A program made the translations under genes and the position numbers. Below the pieces are notes generated by a model. It was not told the origin of the DNA, made no database searches, and was given only the letters and a program-made list of their open reading frames with translations. From Synechococcus sp. MW101C3 (lineage in GTDB: Bacteria; Cyanobacteriota; Cyanobacteriia; PCC-6307; Cyanobiaceae), in contig NZ_NQKX01000003.1 in assembly GCF_002252635.1 (NCBI RefSeq), positions 62,001 through 126,000 on the forward strand: DNA of 64,000 nucleotides. The letters are read 5' to 3'. How positions within the stretch are numbered: position 1 is the stretch's first letter; each line of letters starts with the position of its first letter. Of the stretch, positions 37,146 to 46,110 are shown piece after piece.

Positions 37146-37931
37146 TCAATGCATGAGAGATTCGGATGGCATGGATCTTTTGCGTTTAGGGGAAATGGAT
37201 AGTTCATGTGGGTGAACTGTCGCGGAGCTAACATCAGCCTCGGTGATTCCATCAAACAAAGAATCATCAGTGGAACGCAAAGGCTCCATAGCCACAGCGA
37301 TCACCCAATCGCTGCAGACAAGTCCCTCTCCGGCGAAGCTCAGCGTTGAGAAGGAGGCAGTAAAAGAATATGGAAGACCGCTAATCACGGTGCAGTCTGC
37401 AGGAATGTCGATGGAAAGCAAGCGGAAATCCGCCTGTGCAACTGCTCCACCAAAAAGCTTGAATCCGGCTTCGTAGATTGCCCAGACACAACAACAATAC
37501 TGATCCATCTGCCAATGATGTGGCGGGATGGGGAGCGGCCAGCGCATAAAGGCGAAGATGGCTGTCCAATCATGTCCAGAGATGTGTTCAATATCGACAC
37601 CAAATGGCTGACTATCAGTAATGCCAACGAGAACCAGGCCTTTGGAATGGGAAACAGAAACATGTAACTCGTTGAGAATCGCCTGATGCAGATAGAGTTT
37701 TGGTGGACGAGCTGGAAGACCATAGAGGGCAAGCTCTTTAGCGGCAACAGGGGACAACTGAAGCCATCTCCATAGCAATAACTTAGCGGCAAGCCGGCTA
37801 GTAACATAATCAGAAACTCTTGAGGGGTGATTACATGCCGAAAGATATCCCTGCTCGCAAGAAGATAGATACTTGTGTGAGAGTTGTTTGCTCAAGAATG
37901 GGTCAACTGCCCGTACAAGCATTAGTTGCAC
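37146..37931 (-). CDS. 4'-phosphopantetheinyl transferase (Sfp/HetI-like)
   Basis: This enzyme of about 260 residues transfers the phosphopantetheine arm from CoA to ACP domains. The Mg/CoA motif FGVDIEHI is near residue 112 and the second block WAIYEAGFKLFG near residue 150. In most Sfp-type enzymes the latter reads WxxKEAxxK; here the first Lys is Tyr. HVSVSHSKGLV upstream matches the SxSH block. The start may be GTG 37931 or ATG 37922. The gene follows the KS-AT gene by three bases and would activate the ACPs of the synthase and the ACP-sulfotransferase. Confidence 0.88.
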   Translation of the reverse strand: MQLMLVRAVDPFLSKQLSHKYLSSCEQGYLSACNHPSRVSDYVTSRLAAKLLLWRWLQLSPVAAKELALYGLPARPPKLYLHQAILNELHVSVSHSKGLVLVGITDSQPFGVDIEHISGHDWTAIFAFMRWPLPIPPHHWQMDQYCCCVWAIYEAGFKLFGGAVAQADFRLLSIDIPADCTVISGLPYSFTASFSTLSFAGEGLVCSDWVIAVAMEPLRSTDDSLFDGITEADVSSATVHPHELSISPKRKRSMPSESLMH

Positions 37932-37934
37932 TGA

Positions 37935-40900
37935 TCAATCAACCTGACTGAAGATTTGCTTTGAGGTGGCATCAGCGCTAGCCAGAATCGCCATGATGGT
38001 TCGGCTGTGCTCCAGCAGCAGCTGCTGCTGCAAAGCTGGATCCTCCTGTGAGCCAACCAATTCAGAAGAGTGGGAGTGAAGGGCAGAAGCCCGGATGCCA
38101 GGTGAATTCGATTCAACAGGAGAAGGAATGGGCTTCTCCTCCTGGATGGGTATCCATTGGGCTGTTGACTCCTGCCGATCTGTGTTGGCAGCAGTCGGGG
38201 AATCCGTAGACAGGGAAGCAAGAAACTCCTTGAGACCTGCGGAGTTGTACTGAGGGATCTCGGAGAGAACTGAAACAGCAGCTGCAGGTCTCGTCACCAT
38301 CGTCAAGCCAGTCCTATAGCGCTCAATAAAGAGGCCATCGAGAGCATCAAGGTCTAGGTCTAGACCAGACGTCCATAAGGTTGCTATCGATTGCAGGAAG
38401 GCAGTGGTGCTGTCTTTACGAGAAGTGCCGAGCGAGACGGCGACGATATCAGAGCATTCAGAAAGAGCTTCTTTAGTGTAACTAGTCAACGTTGTATTAG
38501 GACCCAACTCAACAAAGTACCTGGCTCCATCGGCATACATATTCCGAATTGTCTCCTCGTATCTAACAGGATTAACCCACTGGTCAATGAAGATGCGTGT
38601 GCCCTCTTCGTAGTCATTGGGATAAGGCTGAGTGGTCAGGCAGCTGTACACAGTTGCATGCTGAGGCTCAATCCTTATAGAATGAGGGAATTGGCGGTAG
38701 AGCCTTCTGTGTGTTTCAGCTCCTTGCTGAAAATAGCGAGTATGATAAGGCCGTGTTAGAGGAGTTGGCAACAGAGATCCACCTGCGGCGAGCACATTCT
38801 CTTCAAGCTCCTTGCTGAAGGCAGCTTCAGAAAAGACAATACGCTGCGAGCGACAATTATCTGAAATGAGTGACCATTCTCTACGACGTTCAAGGATCTC
38901 CTTTAGCTGGGTAGATTCAAGACCGGAAATGGCGAACGTAGATCCTTCGGGGAACTCATCGATTGAATCTGCCTGAGAAAAGAAATCATGAATCTGCCTT
39001 ACTCTCGTCCGAAGGTCGTCTTCGTTTTTCATTGTGGTAAGACTGCCTGAAAGCATCACTGCATTCGATTCTCCTTGGCTATGACCAATAAGCTGGTCAG
39101 GCTTGAGTCCAATCCGAGAGGCAATCTCGTAGAAAGACATCAGGCAAGCAGCTATGATTTGCGTGGCCGAGTCTTGGGCAAAAAGAAGTTCCAATCGCTT
39201 TGCATTGGCCGATTTAGCACAATCAAGATCTGCGTTCGGCATACTAGTAACCAAGCCTAGTGAAATATCCCGATCCAAGGCTCCGTCCATGAAGCTGTAC
39301 CAATAGGAAAAGAGATCAATACTCTTTGTGAGATCACTAAGCATTTCTGGAGACTGAACACCTTCTCCAGGAACCAGAAATGCAACCTTACCCTTTGAGC
39401 TTGTCGACTCCGAATAGATAAAGTTACGTCCACGATGTGCCTGAGAAGATGGGTTGCTACCTAGCCAAGCAGATGCATCCTGCAACCCTTCACTGAGTTT
39501 CATGAGTGACGGCGCAAAGACAACGAGCCTGAGCGAAGCCTCTGCGGTCTGCTCCTTGGCAGGTGATCTGCGGATGAGAACCGCCTGCTGGATCTCATCA
39601 ACATCAATGTCAGCGATCAATGACTGCAACTCGGAACGGGAGCTTGCCTCCAGAAAGGCTGCTCGACCAATCGTTGTATAACCATACTGCTTGTACTGAA
39701 GCAACCCACGGTACGTTCTTCCAGACAGATCAGTTGCAAGGGGGGCCCCTGAATTCTCAGCGGTATCGGGAGTGTTGGAGATTTGGTATGGGAACAGAAC
39801 CACTGGGGACGAATTTCGTTGATCAGGGGCGGTAAACTCCTGAAGAAGCAAGTGGCCGTTAATCCCACCAAAGCCAAACGAATTGATGGCCGCCACACGT
39901 GGCTTGGATGGTGAATGCACCCAACGCCGCAATGTGCGATTGATATAGAATGGAGTTGAATGGTCAGCAACAGCCTCTAACGGATCCGGGCAGATCGAAG
40001 GAGGAATTAGCCTGTTCTGCAAAGCAAGAGAGATTTTGATAATGCTAGCCACCCCCGATGCGGGTATCGTATGGCCGATCAATGACTTGATTGATCCAAT
40101 GGCAATGGTTGAAAGACCACGATGACAATCACCAAAGACCTCAAGCATTGAGGAGAGTTCTGTGTTGTCACCATGGGGGATTCCTGTTGCATGAACCTCC
40201 ACCAAGGAAACATCCGACGGCTCAAGGCTACATTTTTCGTAGGCCCGTTTCATCGCGACGACTTGTCCTTGGCGGTTTGGAGCCAACAGCCCTTCGCCCT
40301 TTCCATCACTGGCCAGTGCAACTGAACGAATAATGGAATAAATCGTATCTCCAGACTGCACCGCATCCTCAAGGCGTTTTACTGCGACAAAGCCCACACC
40401 TTCGGAAAGAAGCGTTCCGGATGCGGATTTTGACATCGGGAAAATACCCTCTTCAGACAAAGCATTAATCGTGCAAAATAACTGGTAGATAGGAAAGTTC
40501 ATTGTTGCCTGGACACCACCGACCAACATCAAGTCGGCATCGCCAGCGTCCAATTGCTTGATTGCATGATCAATTGCAATCATGCCAGACGTACAAGCGC
40601 CATCCACAAGGTAATTAGGGCCAAGGAGGCCAAGCCTGTTGGCGATTGTTCCAGAGACTACGTTAGATATCAGGTTTGGTGTTATAGCCGGATCAGCAAC
40701 CAACTCATAGGTCGATGAAAGGAATGAGCGTAGCTGCTTTCTGCGCTCACCTTTCAGAACAGCACCGACAGAATCAGCAAGAACATCAATAAAATGCTCC
40801 ATGATCATGCCGTTCATCAACGCCCCTACGATGCCTCGATGAGGATGGTCTCCCATCCCAACCACCACACCTGTACGCTCATGAGGAATCCAATCCGGCG

Positions 40901-41252
40901 CACGTCCGCGCAACCCATCAGCCATGGCCTCGGCGGCCACTTGCAGGCAGAGATACTGAGATGGGTCTCCTTCAACTAGGTTAGGAGGGAACGCAAACCG
41001 AATGGAATCAATCCAGCTGTTATTAGCGATAGATCCATACTTCTTTGTATAGATCGTAGAGTATGATTCGCGCGGATTAGATCTATCTTGGAATTGGTTA
41101 TAGTAAGCCCTAGACCAAGAATCGCTCATTTCTGTCAGAAGTGATTCACCCCTGACGAGTGCATCCCAGTATGATGAAGTGTCTTTGATTCCCGGATATC
41201 TGCAAGCCATGCCTACAATTGCGTAGCCCTGCATAGAAACCTTGTGACTCAT
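37935..41252 (-). CDS. KS-AT protein of PUFA/heterocyst-glycolipid synthase type, no ACP
   Basis: This 1105-residue protein has a ketosynthase (residues about 8-470). Its active-site Cys is in VDGACTSGMIA, with His in EVHATGIPHGD and GHTIPASGVAS. An acyltransferase (about 610-930) has LVPGEG and GHSQGESNAV. A Ser/Pro-rich tail of about 170 residues ends in a helical segment (DPALQQQLLLEHSRTIMAIL). A similar helix precedes the ACP linker of the large synthase, and the two may interact. No ACP, KR or DH is present, so it must work with carriers elsewhere. It may play the HglC- or PfaB/PfaC-like role of a second condensing or chain-length partner. It is followed three bases later by the PPTase gene. 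Confidence 0.9.
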   Translation of the reverse strand: MSHKVSMQGYAIVGMACRYPGIKDTSSYWDALVRGESLLTEMSDSWSRAYYNQFQDRSNPRESYSTIYTKKYGSIANNSWIDSIRFAFPPNLVEGDPSQYLCLQVAAEAMADGLRGRAPDWIPHERTGVVVGMGDHPHRGIVGALMNGMIMEHFIDVLADSVGAVLKGERRKQLRSFLSSTYELVADPAITPNLISNVVSGTIANRLGLLGPNYLVDGACTSGMIAIDHAIKQLDAGDADLMLVGGVQATMNFPIYQLFCTINALSEEGIFPMSKSASGTLLSEGVGFVAVKRLEDAVQSGDTIYSIIRSVALASDGKGEGLLAPNRQGQVVAMKRAYEKCSLEPSDVSLVEVHATGIPHGDNTELSSMLEVFGDCHRGLSTIAIGSIKSLIGHTIPASGVASIIKISLALQNRLIPPSICPDPLEAVADHSTPFYINRTLRRWVHSPSKPRVAAINSFGFGGINGHLLLQEFTAPDQRNSSPVVLFPYQISNTPDTAENSGAPLATDLSGRTYRGLLQYKQYGYTTIGRAAFLEASSRSELQSLIADIDVDEIQQAVLIRRSPAKEQTAEASLRLVVFAPSLMKLSEGLQDASAWLGSNPSSQAHRGRNFIYSESTSSKGKVAFLVPGEGVQSPEMLSDLTKSIDLFSYWYSFMDGALDRDISLGLVTSMPNADLDCAKSANAKRLELLFAQDSATQIIAACLMSFYEIASRIGLKPDQLIGHSQGESNAVMLSGSLTTMKNEDDLRTRVRQIHDFFSQADSIDEFPEGSTFAISGLESTQLKEILERRREWSLISDNCRSQRIVFSEAAFSKELEENVLAAGGSLLPTPLTRPYHTRYFQQGAETHRRLYRQFPHSIRIEPQHATVYSCLTTQPYPNDYEEGTRIFIDQWVNPVRYEETIRNMYADGARYFVELGPNTTLTSYTKEALSECSDIVAVSLGTSRKDSTTAFLQSIATLWTSGLDLDLDALDGLFIERYRTGLTMVTRPAAAVSVLSEIPQYNSAGLKEFLASLSTDSPTAANTDRQESTAQWIPIQEEKPIPSPVESNSPGIRASALHSHSSELVGSQEDPALQQQLLLEHSRTIMAILASADATSKQIFSQVD

Positions 41253-42041
41253 ATCAGGCTAGCATGAGTATGTCCAGACGGGACTGTGGGAACACCGCCA
41301 AAACACGGAGACAACATGGCGGGGGGCAGATAGCGTAGGTCTTACCGCAAGACGTACTGAATGGTCCGAATGAGAGCAGGAACCCTGACGCAACCATGAC
41401 TTCTCCGTCTCCATTCGTGGCAGGAGGGGATAGCCAGGCCCAGCGATGCGTTTACACGAGGAGTGACCTGGTTAATGCTCTCGGTAGTCAATTCATCGCG
41501 ATACAGCAAGCCAACAGGTATTCCTAGCAGAATCACTAAAATGTGAAAGTCATCTTGGTTACCAATCATTGAAATCATGTTGTTGACTGGCATCGATTCA
41601 ACCGTGCTAGGCCAAGCACAATCACAGGGCTCATGCCGATAAACCTCAATAATCACAGGAGCATGCTGATGCCTTCGCTGGCCAACATGATCTGACAAGT
41701 GGTCAGAGCCATCGCCTCAACCCAGGCCATCTCTATGATGTCTGGGTCAGTTCAGCCTGGGTTGGTTGAGCCCATGGACCAGATGATCTGTGACCTTGCC
41801 ACAGATACTGCGGCGTAGGAGGTACCTAGGAGAAGATGCAGGGTGGTGCAGATAACCAGTGACTCCACCAGACCGTTCGATTGACCTTTCGTCATTGTAA
41901 TCTCAAGCCCGTGAAAGACTCATCAAGTCGAGTAGGGAGACAACACCGAGAATGATGTTACTTCGATGTAGACTGATAGGAAAGACCCTTTCCAGCTGCT
42001 GTCCTTTACCTATCAGTTATCTATCAGTTATCGGCGTTATC
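41253..42041. other. Intergenic stretch, no supported gene
   Basis: A minus-strand frame at 41342-41698 has no recognisable motif. Nothing else is visible. It lies between the KS-AT gene start and the end of the convergently placed minus-strand hydrolase. Confidence 0.3.
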
Positions 42042-43214
42042 TCATCGCTTGAGAAATGCAAGGATGGCCGCTCCCGTCGTACTGCCAGGCTTTCCGATGC
42101 TGGTATGCATTGCCTTATGATCATACCCATGAGCCGAAAGGGATGCATTGAAAGCGGAACATCCATTCAGCGTATTGGCGAATGACCTGATTTCAGCTTG
42201 CTGACTCTTGGGACGTTGCGTTGAATACATGATCATCACATCGGTGGGTGATGACTCTTTCGGGCATGATGATTTAACCAGCTGAGCGGGAACCCATTTG
42301 GCGATAGTAGAGTTCTTACCTGACCCGCTTACGGCATTCTTACCAAAGATAATCGCCAGACTGTCCTTGTATCTTCCAACTTTACCCGTGTACCAGTTCG
42401 AGTCATTCAGAATAAACTTCTGATAAGCATCTGCTGACGTTCCATACTGTGGACTAGTGGCAAGAAGCGATGCCAGGTATGCACCTGCTGAATGTCCCAT
42501 GATGGCAGCATCATTCATCGAGCATGATGGGTTGACCCTTCCAAGATTGCCCTTGAGCCATGCAGTGGCAGAAGACAGTGCAGACATTTGCTGCTCGATC
42601 AGACCTGGGATGGGACGCCCGTAGACTGGATAATTGAGTGAGACAAGGCAAAAGCCATTACGATTAAAGAGTTCCGGCATAGAGCCGACGCTCCTCTTAT
42701 CTCCTCTCATCAGAGAACCTCCGTGAACATAGACTAGTGTCGGGCATGGACGTCCGGAAGCTTGCTTGCATGGATAGATATCAAGCTTGTTACTGCCAAT
42801 TGGAGCGCCCGAGATCAATGGAGAGTAAGCAGTTCCACTCGTCGACACATTGACTGGTTTGGATGCTGCTGATTGCCTTTGTCCCTCAACGCGACGCTTG
42901 AATGGCCGTGCCATGGCACAACTTGAGAGCATCGTATCCATCAGAAGAAACGCTGTCAGCATCAAAAGATGGAACCTCAGCTTTCTTGGTGACTTACCAG
43001 AAGAAACTGCGGGCAATACAGAAGGTTGATTGGCAGCAACGGCATTGAAAGAGCTCGACTGTGGGGCCATGTATGGGTGTGCCTCAATACGTGAATGGTC
43101 AGAACTTGTCATAACTAAATCTTCCATGTGATCACCCTTGATGTGCGCCATTACGGTGTTCAATGCGAACTCGGACATCCTGAGCATCCTACAGGGCTTG
43201 GCGAAATGCACCAT
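42042..43214 (-). CDS. Membrane-anchored alpha/beta hydrolase
   Basis: In this 390-residue frame, a hydrophobic segment with a lipobox-like end (LLMLTAFLLMDTMLSSC) lies near residues 82-100, after a long polar N-terminus. The true start could therefore be further in (for example ATG 43128), or the protein is a type II membrane protein. The hydrolase domain has YVHGGSLMRGDKR near residue 165, GHSAGAYLASL near 240 and a C-terminal HGYDHKAMH with the likely catalytic His. The HGG-L-xxGxKR block is shared with the hydrolase at 24.9 kb. It likely acts outside the cytoplasmic membrane. Confidence 0.78.
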   Translation of the reverse strand: MVHFAKPCRMLRMSEFALNTVMAHIKGDHMEDLVMTSSDHSRIEAHPYMAPQSSSFNAVAANQPSVLPAVSSGKSPRKLRFHLLMLTAFLLMDTMLSSCAMARPFKRRVEGQRQSAASKPVNVSTSGTAYSPLISGAPIGSNKLDIYPCKQASGRPCPTLVYVHGGSLMRGDKRSVGSMPELFNRNGFCLVSLNYPVYGRPIPGLIEQQMSALSSATAWLKGNLGRVNPSCSMNDAAIMGHSAGAYLASLLATSPQYGTSADAYQKFILNDSNWYTGKVGRYKDSLAIIFGKNAVSGSGKNSTIAKWVPAQLVKSSCPKESSPTDVMIMYSTQRPKSQQAEIRSFANTLNGCSAFNASLSAHGYDHKAMHTSIGKPGSTTGAAILAFLKR

Positions 43215-44394
43215 GGAAGTGGCATCGATGAGTCATCCGATCGATGCGTGTGGAGATCTGCCTCAACCCTTGATCTTCAACCCTGACACCTTCTCTCGCA
43301 GTCACTTTCAGGCAACGACAGCTGCAGAAGGATCCACAATGGCTGATACGGTTCTGGTTTTCGGTTGGTCTTGGTCACAGCTCCGCCACGACAGACACAT
43401 TGCGGTCACTTTCACCACGAACAACTCCTCCTCAATCCACGTTCACTACCAGTATTGACTTTCTTTGTGGGGCGTGGTTAGAAACTGAACAATGTGCCGC
43501 CAGCCTTGACGATAACGTCATGACAACTGTCACTCCCGGGCTGCTCTCCAAGCTTCCCAGGGCAAGGGTGCTGCCAGAATCCGGATCGGCTCTTCTGGCG
43601 GCTTCTTGATCCACACCACTTCTGGCTCGCGCCAGCAGAGGCTGGATCGGCGCCATTGCAGCGGGTGTTAGTGCCGGGCCTTCTCGTAGACATGGGTGTG
43701 ATGTCAGCCGATGTCGACAGCAGGGGGTCTCTGGCGCTGGTGGGGGGCACAAACCTGACGTCGCTGTGGCAGTGCTGCCCGCAGCGCGGCTCGCTGGGTC
43801 TGCTACCAGGTGAGCAGAATCAGCTGGCGATGACGGGAAGGCGCCGCATGGTGAGCAGTTCAATCAAGGCAGCGGCTCCTCCATCGCAGGATCGCTCAGT
43901 GATTTCCGCTGCTGCAACAGGTGGATCAGCAGCACGGTACCCAGCGCATTGGACAGTCGTCCTGCATTGGAGCTGCTTTAGGAGTTGAAAGACTCGCTAA
44001 GTCGACCAGTGCATCTCAGAGCCCCGGCTTGTTCATCTCAGCGAGAAACTTCTCACGGGTTGCGTGACTTGGCCATGGATTCCTCGTCATTGCCGCCTCT
44101 CGGCAGCTTGTCGGCCAAAACCACAGCCAAGTGATGAGATCACAAAAGAATGATCAGGGACGGTGCTGTGTTTTACTGTGTTCTTTTTTACTGTGTTCTT
44201 ATTGTATTCTGGGACTTGGGTCGGTCAAGCCTGCCCGTCGGTAAACCTAGGGGTCGCCACACCATCGGATCTGTGGCAGTAGCGGGGATGGTTCATGCGG
44301 GAATGTTCATGCATAGTAGCCATGCATGGACCTGACTTGACAGTGACCGCCCCCGACGCCTTGGTTCTGATCCGTTCAGGGTGTCGTTGAGCGC
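43215..44394. other. Island right boundary, no supported gene
   Basis: GC rises again here. Frames on both strands overlap without motifs. A perfect 15-base tandem duplication (TTTTACTGTGTTCTT) occupies 44171-44200. No tRNA or integrase gene is seen. Confidence 0.35.
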
Positions 44395-45048
44395 ATGGCG
44401 TTTCCCTTCCTCACCGGCCATGGGGCCGCTGCCTTCGGCTCCAGCTTCACGGCCATCACCCTGGCCGAGCTGGGCGACAAGACCTTCTTCATGGCCCTGA
44501 TCCTGGCGGCCCGCCATCGGGCCCGCTGGGTGTTCATCGGTTCCTTTGCGGCCCTCACGGCCGTCACGCTCATCTCGCTGGGCATGGGCTATGGCCTGCG
44601 GGAACTGCTGCCAGCCAGCGTGGTGCCGTGGCTGGCAGCTGCGTTGTTTCTCGGCTTCGGCATCAAGCTGCTGATCGACGCCCAGGCCATGGCACCGGGG
44701 GCTGCCGCGGCTGAGGCCGGAGATGCGGAAGAGGCCGTTGAGGCGGCCGAGCGCCGCTACCGGATCACCACGCCGCTGGCAGTGATCTGGGAATCCTTCG
44801 CGCTGGTGTTCATCGCCGAGCTGGGAGATCGCACCCAGTTCGCCACCATCTTTCTCGCCACGGCGCCCTCTTTCCCCTTCGGCGCGCTGCTGGCGGGCAC
44901 CCTGGGCGGCCATGCCCTGGTCACCGGGCTGGCGGTGGGAGCCGGCAAGTGGATCGGCCAGAAGATCAGCGAGCAGATGCTCTACCGGCTCAGTGGCGGT
45001 CTGTTCCTGGCCTTCGGCCTGTTCGCCCTGCAGCAGGCCATGCGCTGA
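44395..45048 (+). CDS. GDT1/UPF0016 family membrane transporter (Mn2+ exporter-like)
   Basis: This 217-residue protein has two homologous halves, each with the family motif: AELGDKTFF near residue 24 and AELGDRTQF near residue 142. About six to seven membrane helices and a central acidic/Ala-rich loop are visible. Cyanobacterial members (Mnx/PAM71-like) move Mn2+ across membranes and protect against Mn excess. The start at ATG 44395 gives a full N-terminal helix. Ion specificity is inferred from the family. Confidence 0.9.
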   Translation: MAFPFLTGHGAAAFGSSFTAITLAELGDKTFFMALILAARHRARWVFIGSFAALTAVTLISLGMGYGLRELLPASVVPWLAAALFLGFGIKLLIDAQAMAPGAAAAEAGDAEEAVEAAERRYRITTPLAVIWESFALVFIAELGDRTQFATIFLATAPSFPFGALLAGTLGGHALVTGLAVGAGKWIGQKISEQMLYRLSGGLFLAFGLFALQQAMR

Positions 45049-45215
45049 ATCCCGCCGGCTTGTGCTACGGATCACCGCGCCAGGCGGGTCAAGGGGCTGT
45101 GGATCGAGGGGACCGACGCATTGCCCCGGTCGTGTCTGTTGCGCAAGGTGTCGGCGCCCCCTGGCAGAGGCGGCCTGCGCCGGCTCACCACGCGGCAAAC
45201 TCTCCAGACGACCTC

Positions 45216-45247
45216 TTGACTCTCCAGCTGAGAGGAGACCATACGGT
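45216..45247 (+). promoter_or_regulatory. MerR-type promoter (copy 1)
   Basis: A -35 box TTGACT (45216-45221) and a -10-like TACGGT (45242-45247) are separated by 20 bases instead of 17. Inside the spacer is the dyad TCTCC-N8-GGAGA. This long-spacer, dyad-containing layout is characteristic of promoters controlled by MerR-family metal sensors. The same element recurs before the DUF305 gene. Confidence 0.65.
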
Positions 45248-45269
45248 GAGGCTCACTGCCTGATCAGCC

Positions 45270-45989
45270 ATGACACCCGCCCGCCTGCCACCACCTGTGC
45301 GGCTGCATCGCATCGCCATCTCCGGCCACGTCTGCCCCTATGGCGAGCTGGCGGTAGGCCTGCTGCAGGAGCTGGGCATTCCCTACGACGACCATCTGCT
45401 GCTCAGCCAGGAGGAGGTGGAGCGCTTCAAGGCGGCCCATGGGGTGAGCACCACCCCGCAGGTGTTCGCCGCGGGCGAACGCATCGGCGGCTATTCAGAG
45501 CTGGCCCGGCGGCTCGGGGTCAAACCACGCCAGCCGGGGGGTCGCAGCTACAGGCCAGTCATCACCGTGTTTGCCATCGCGGCGCTGATCGCGCTGGCGC
45601 TCGGCAACGGCGCGGGGGGCTTCATGGGGATGGCGCTGGCGCTGCTGGCCTGCCTGAAACTGATGGATCCACCGGCGTTCAGCCGTTCCTTCCGCAAGTA
45701 CAACGTGCTGACCCGGTGGCTGGGGGGTTACGCCAGCGTGTTCCCCTACCTCGAACTGCTGCTGGGTCTGGCGCTGCTGGCTCGCCTCGAGGCCGCGCCG
45801 ATCGCCCTGCTGGCGCTTGCCATGGGCCTGGAAGGTGGGGTGTCGGTGATCAAGGCGGTCTATGTCGACAAGCTCGACCTTGATTGCGCCTGCGTGGGCG
45901 GCAACAGCCGCACCCCACTGGGCCTGGTGAGCGTGCTGGAAAACGGGGCGATGGTGGCCATGGGGCTGTGGATGCTGCTGAGGGGTTGA
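45270..45989 (+). CDS. Glutaredoxin-MauE/DoxX-like membrane fusion protein
   Basis: In this 239-residue protein, the first about 85 residues are glutaredoxin-like (SGHVCPYGELAVGLLQELGI with one Cys, TTPQVFAAGERIGGYSEL with the cis-Pro). The rest has four hydrophobic helices of the MauE type and a CACVGG motif near residue 210. It would couple thiol redox chemistry with the membrane, probably in metal or oxidative stress. It sits directly behind a MerR-type promoter, with the ATG about 23 bases after the -10 box. Confidence 0.82.
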   Translation: MTPARLPPPVRLHRIAISGHVCPYGELAVGLLQELGIPYDDHLLLSQEEVERFKAAHGVSTTPQVFAAGERIGGYSELARRLGVKPRQPGGRSYRPVITVFAIAALIALALGNGAGGFMGMALALLACLKLMDPPAFSRSFRKYNVLTRWLGGYASVFPYLELLLGLALLARLEAAPIALLALAMGLEGGVSVIKAVYVDKLDLDCACVGGNSRTPLGLVSVLENGAMVAMGLWMLLRG

Positions 45990-46056
45990 AGGGCAACGCC
46001 ACAGCGTGCCTGGCAGGTGCCGCAAACCTGGAGCCACACGGCAGCCCGCAGCCCAC

Positions 46057-46088
46057 TTGACTCTCCAGTAGGGGGGAGACCATACGGT
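46057..46088 (+). promoter_or_regulatory. MerR-type promoter (copy 2)
   Basis: TTGACT (46057-46062), 20-base spacer with dyad TCTCC-N8-GGAGA, and TACGGT (46083-46088). It is almost identical to the element at 45216-45247, including the following GTGAGG. The two genes should respond to the same regulator, which is not encoded in this window. Confidence 0.65.
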
Positions 46089-46110
46089 GAGGTCAATCCA
46101 GCCCGACCCC

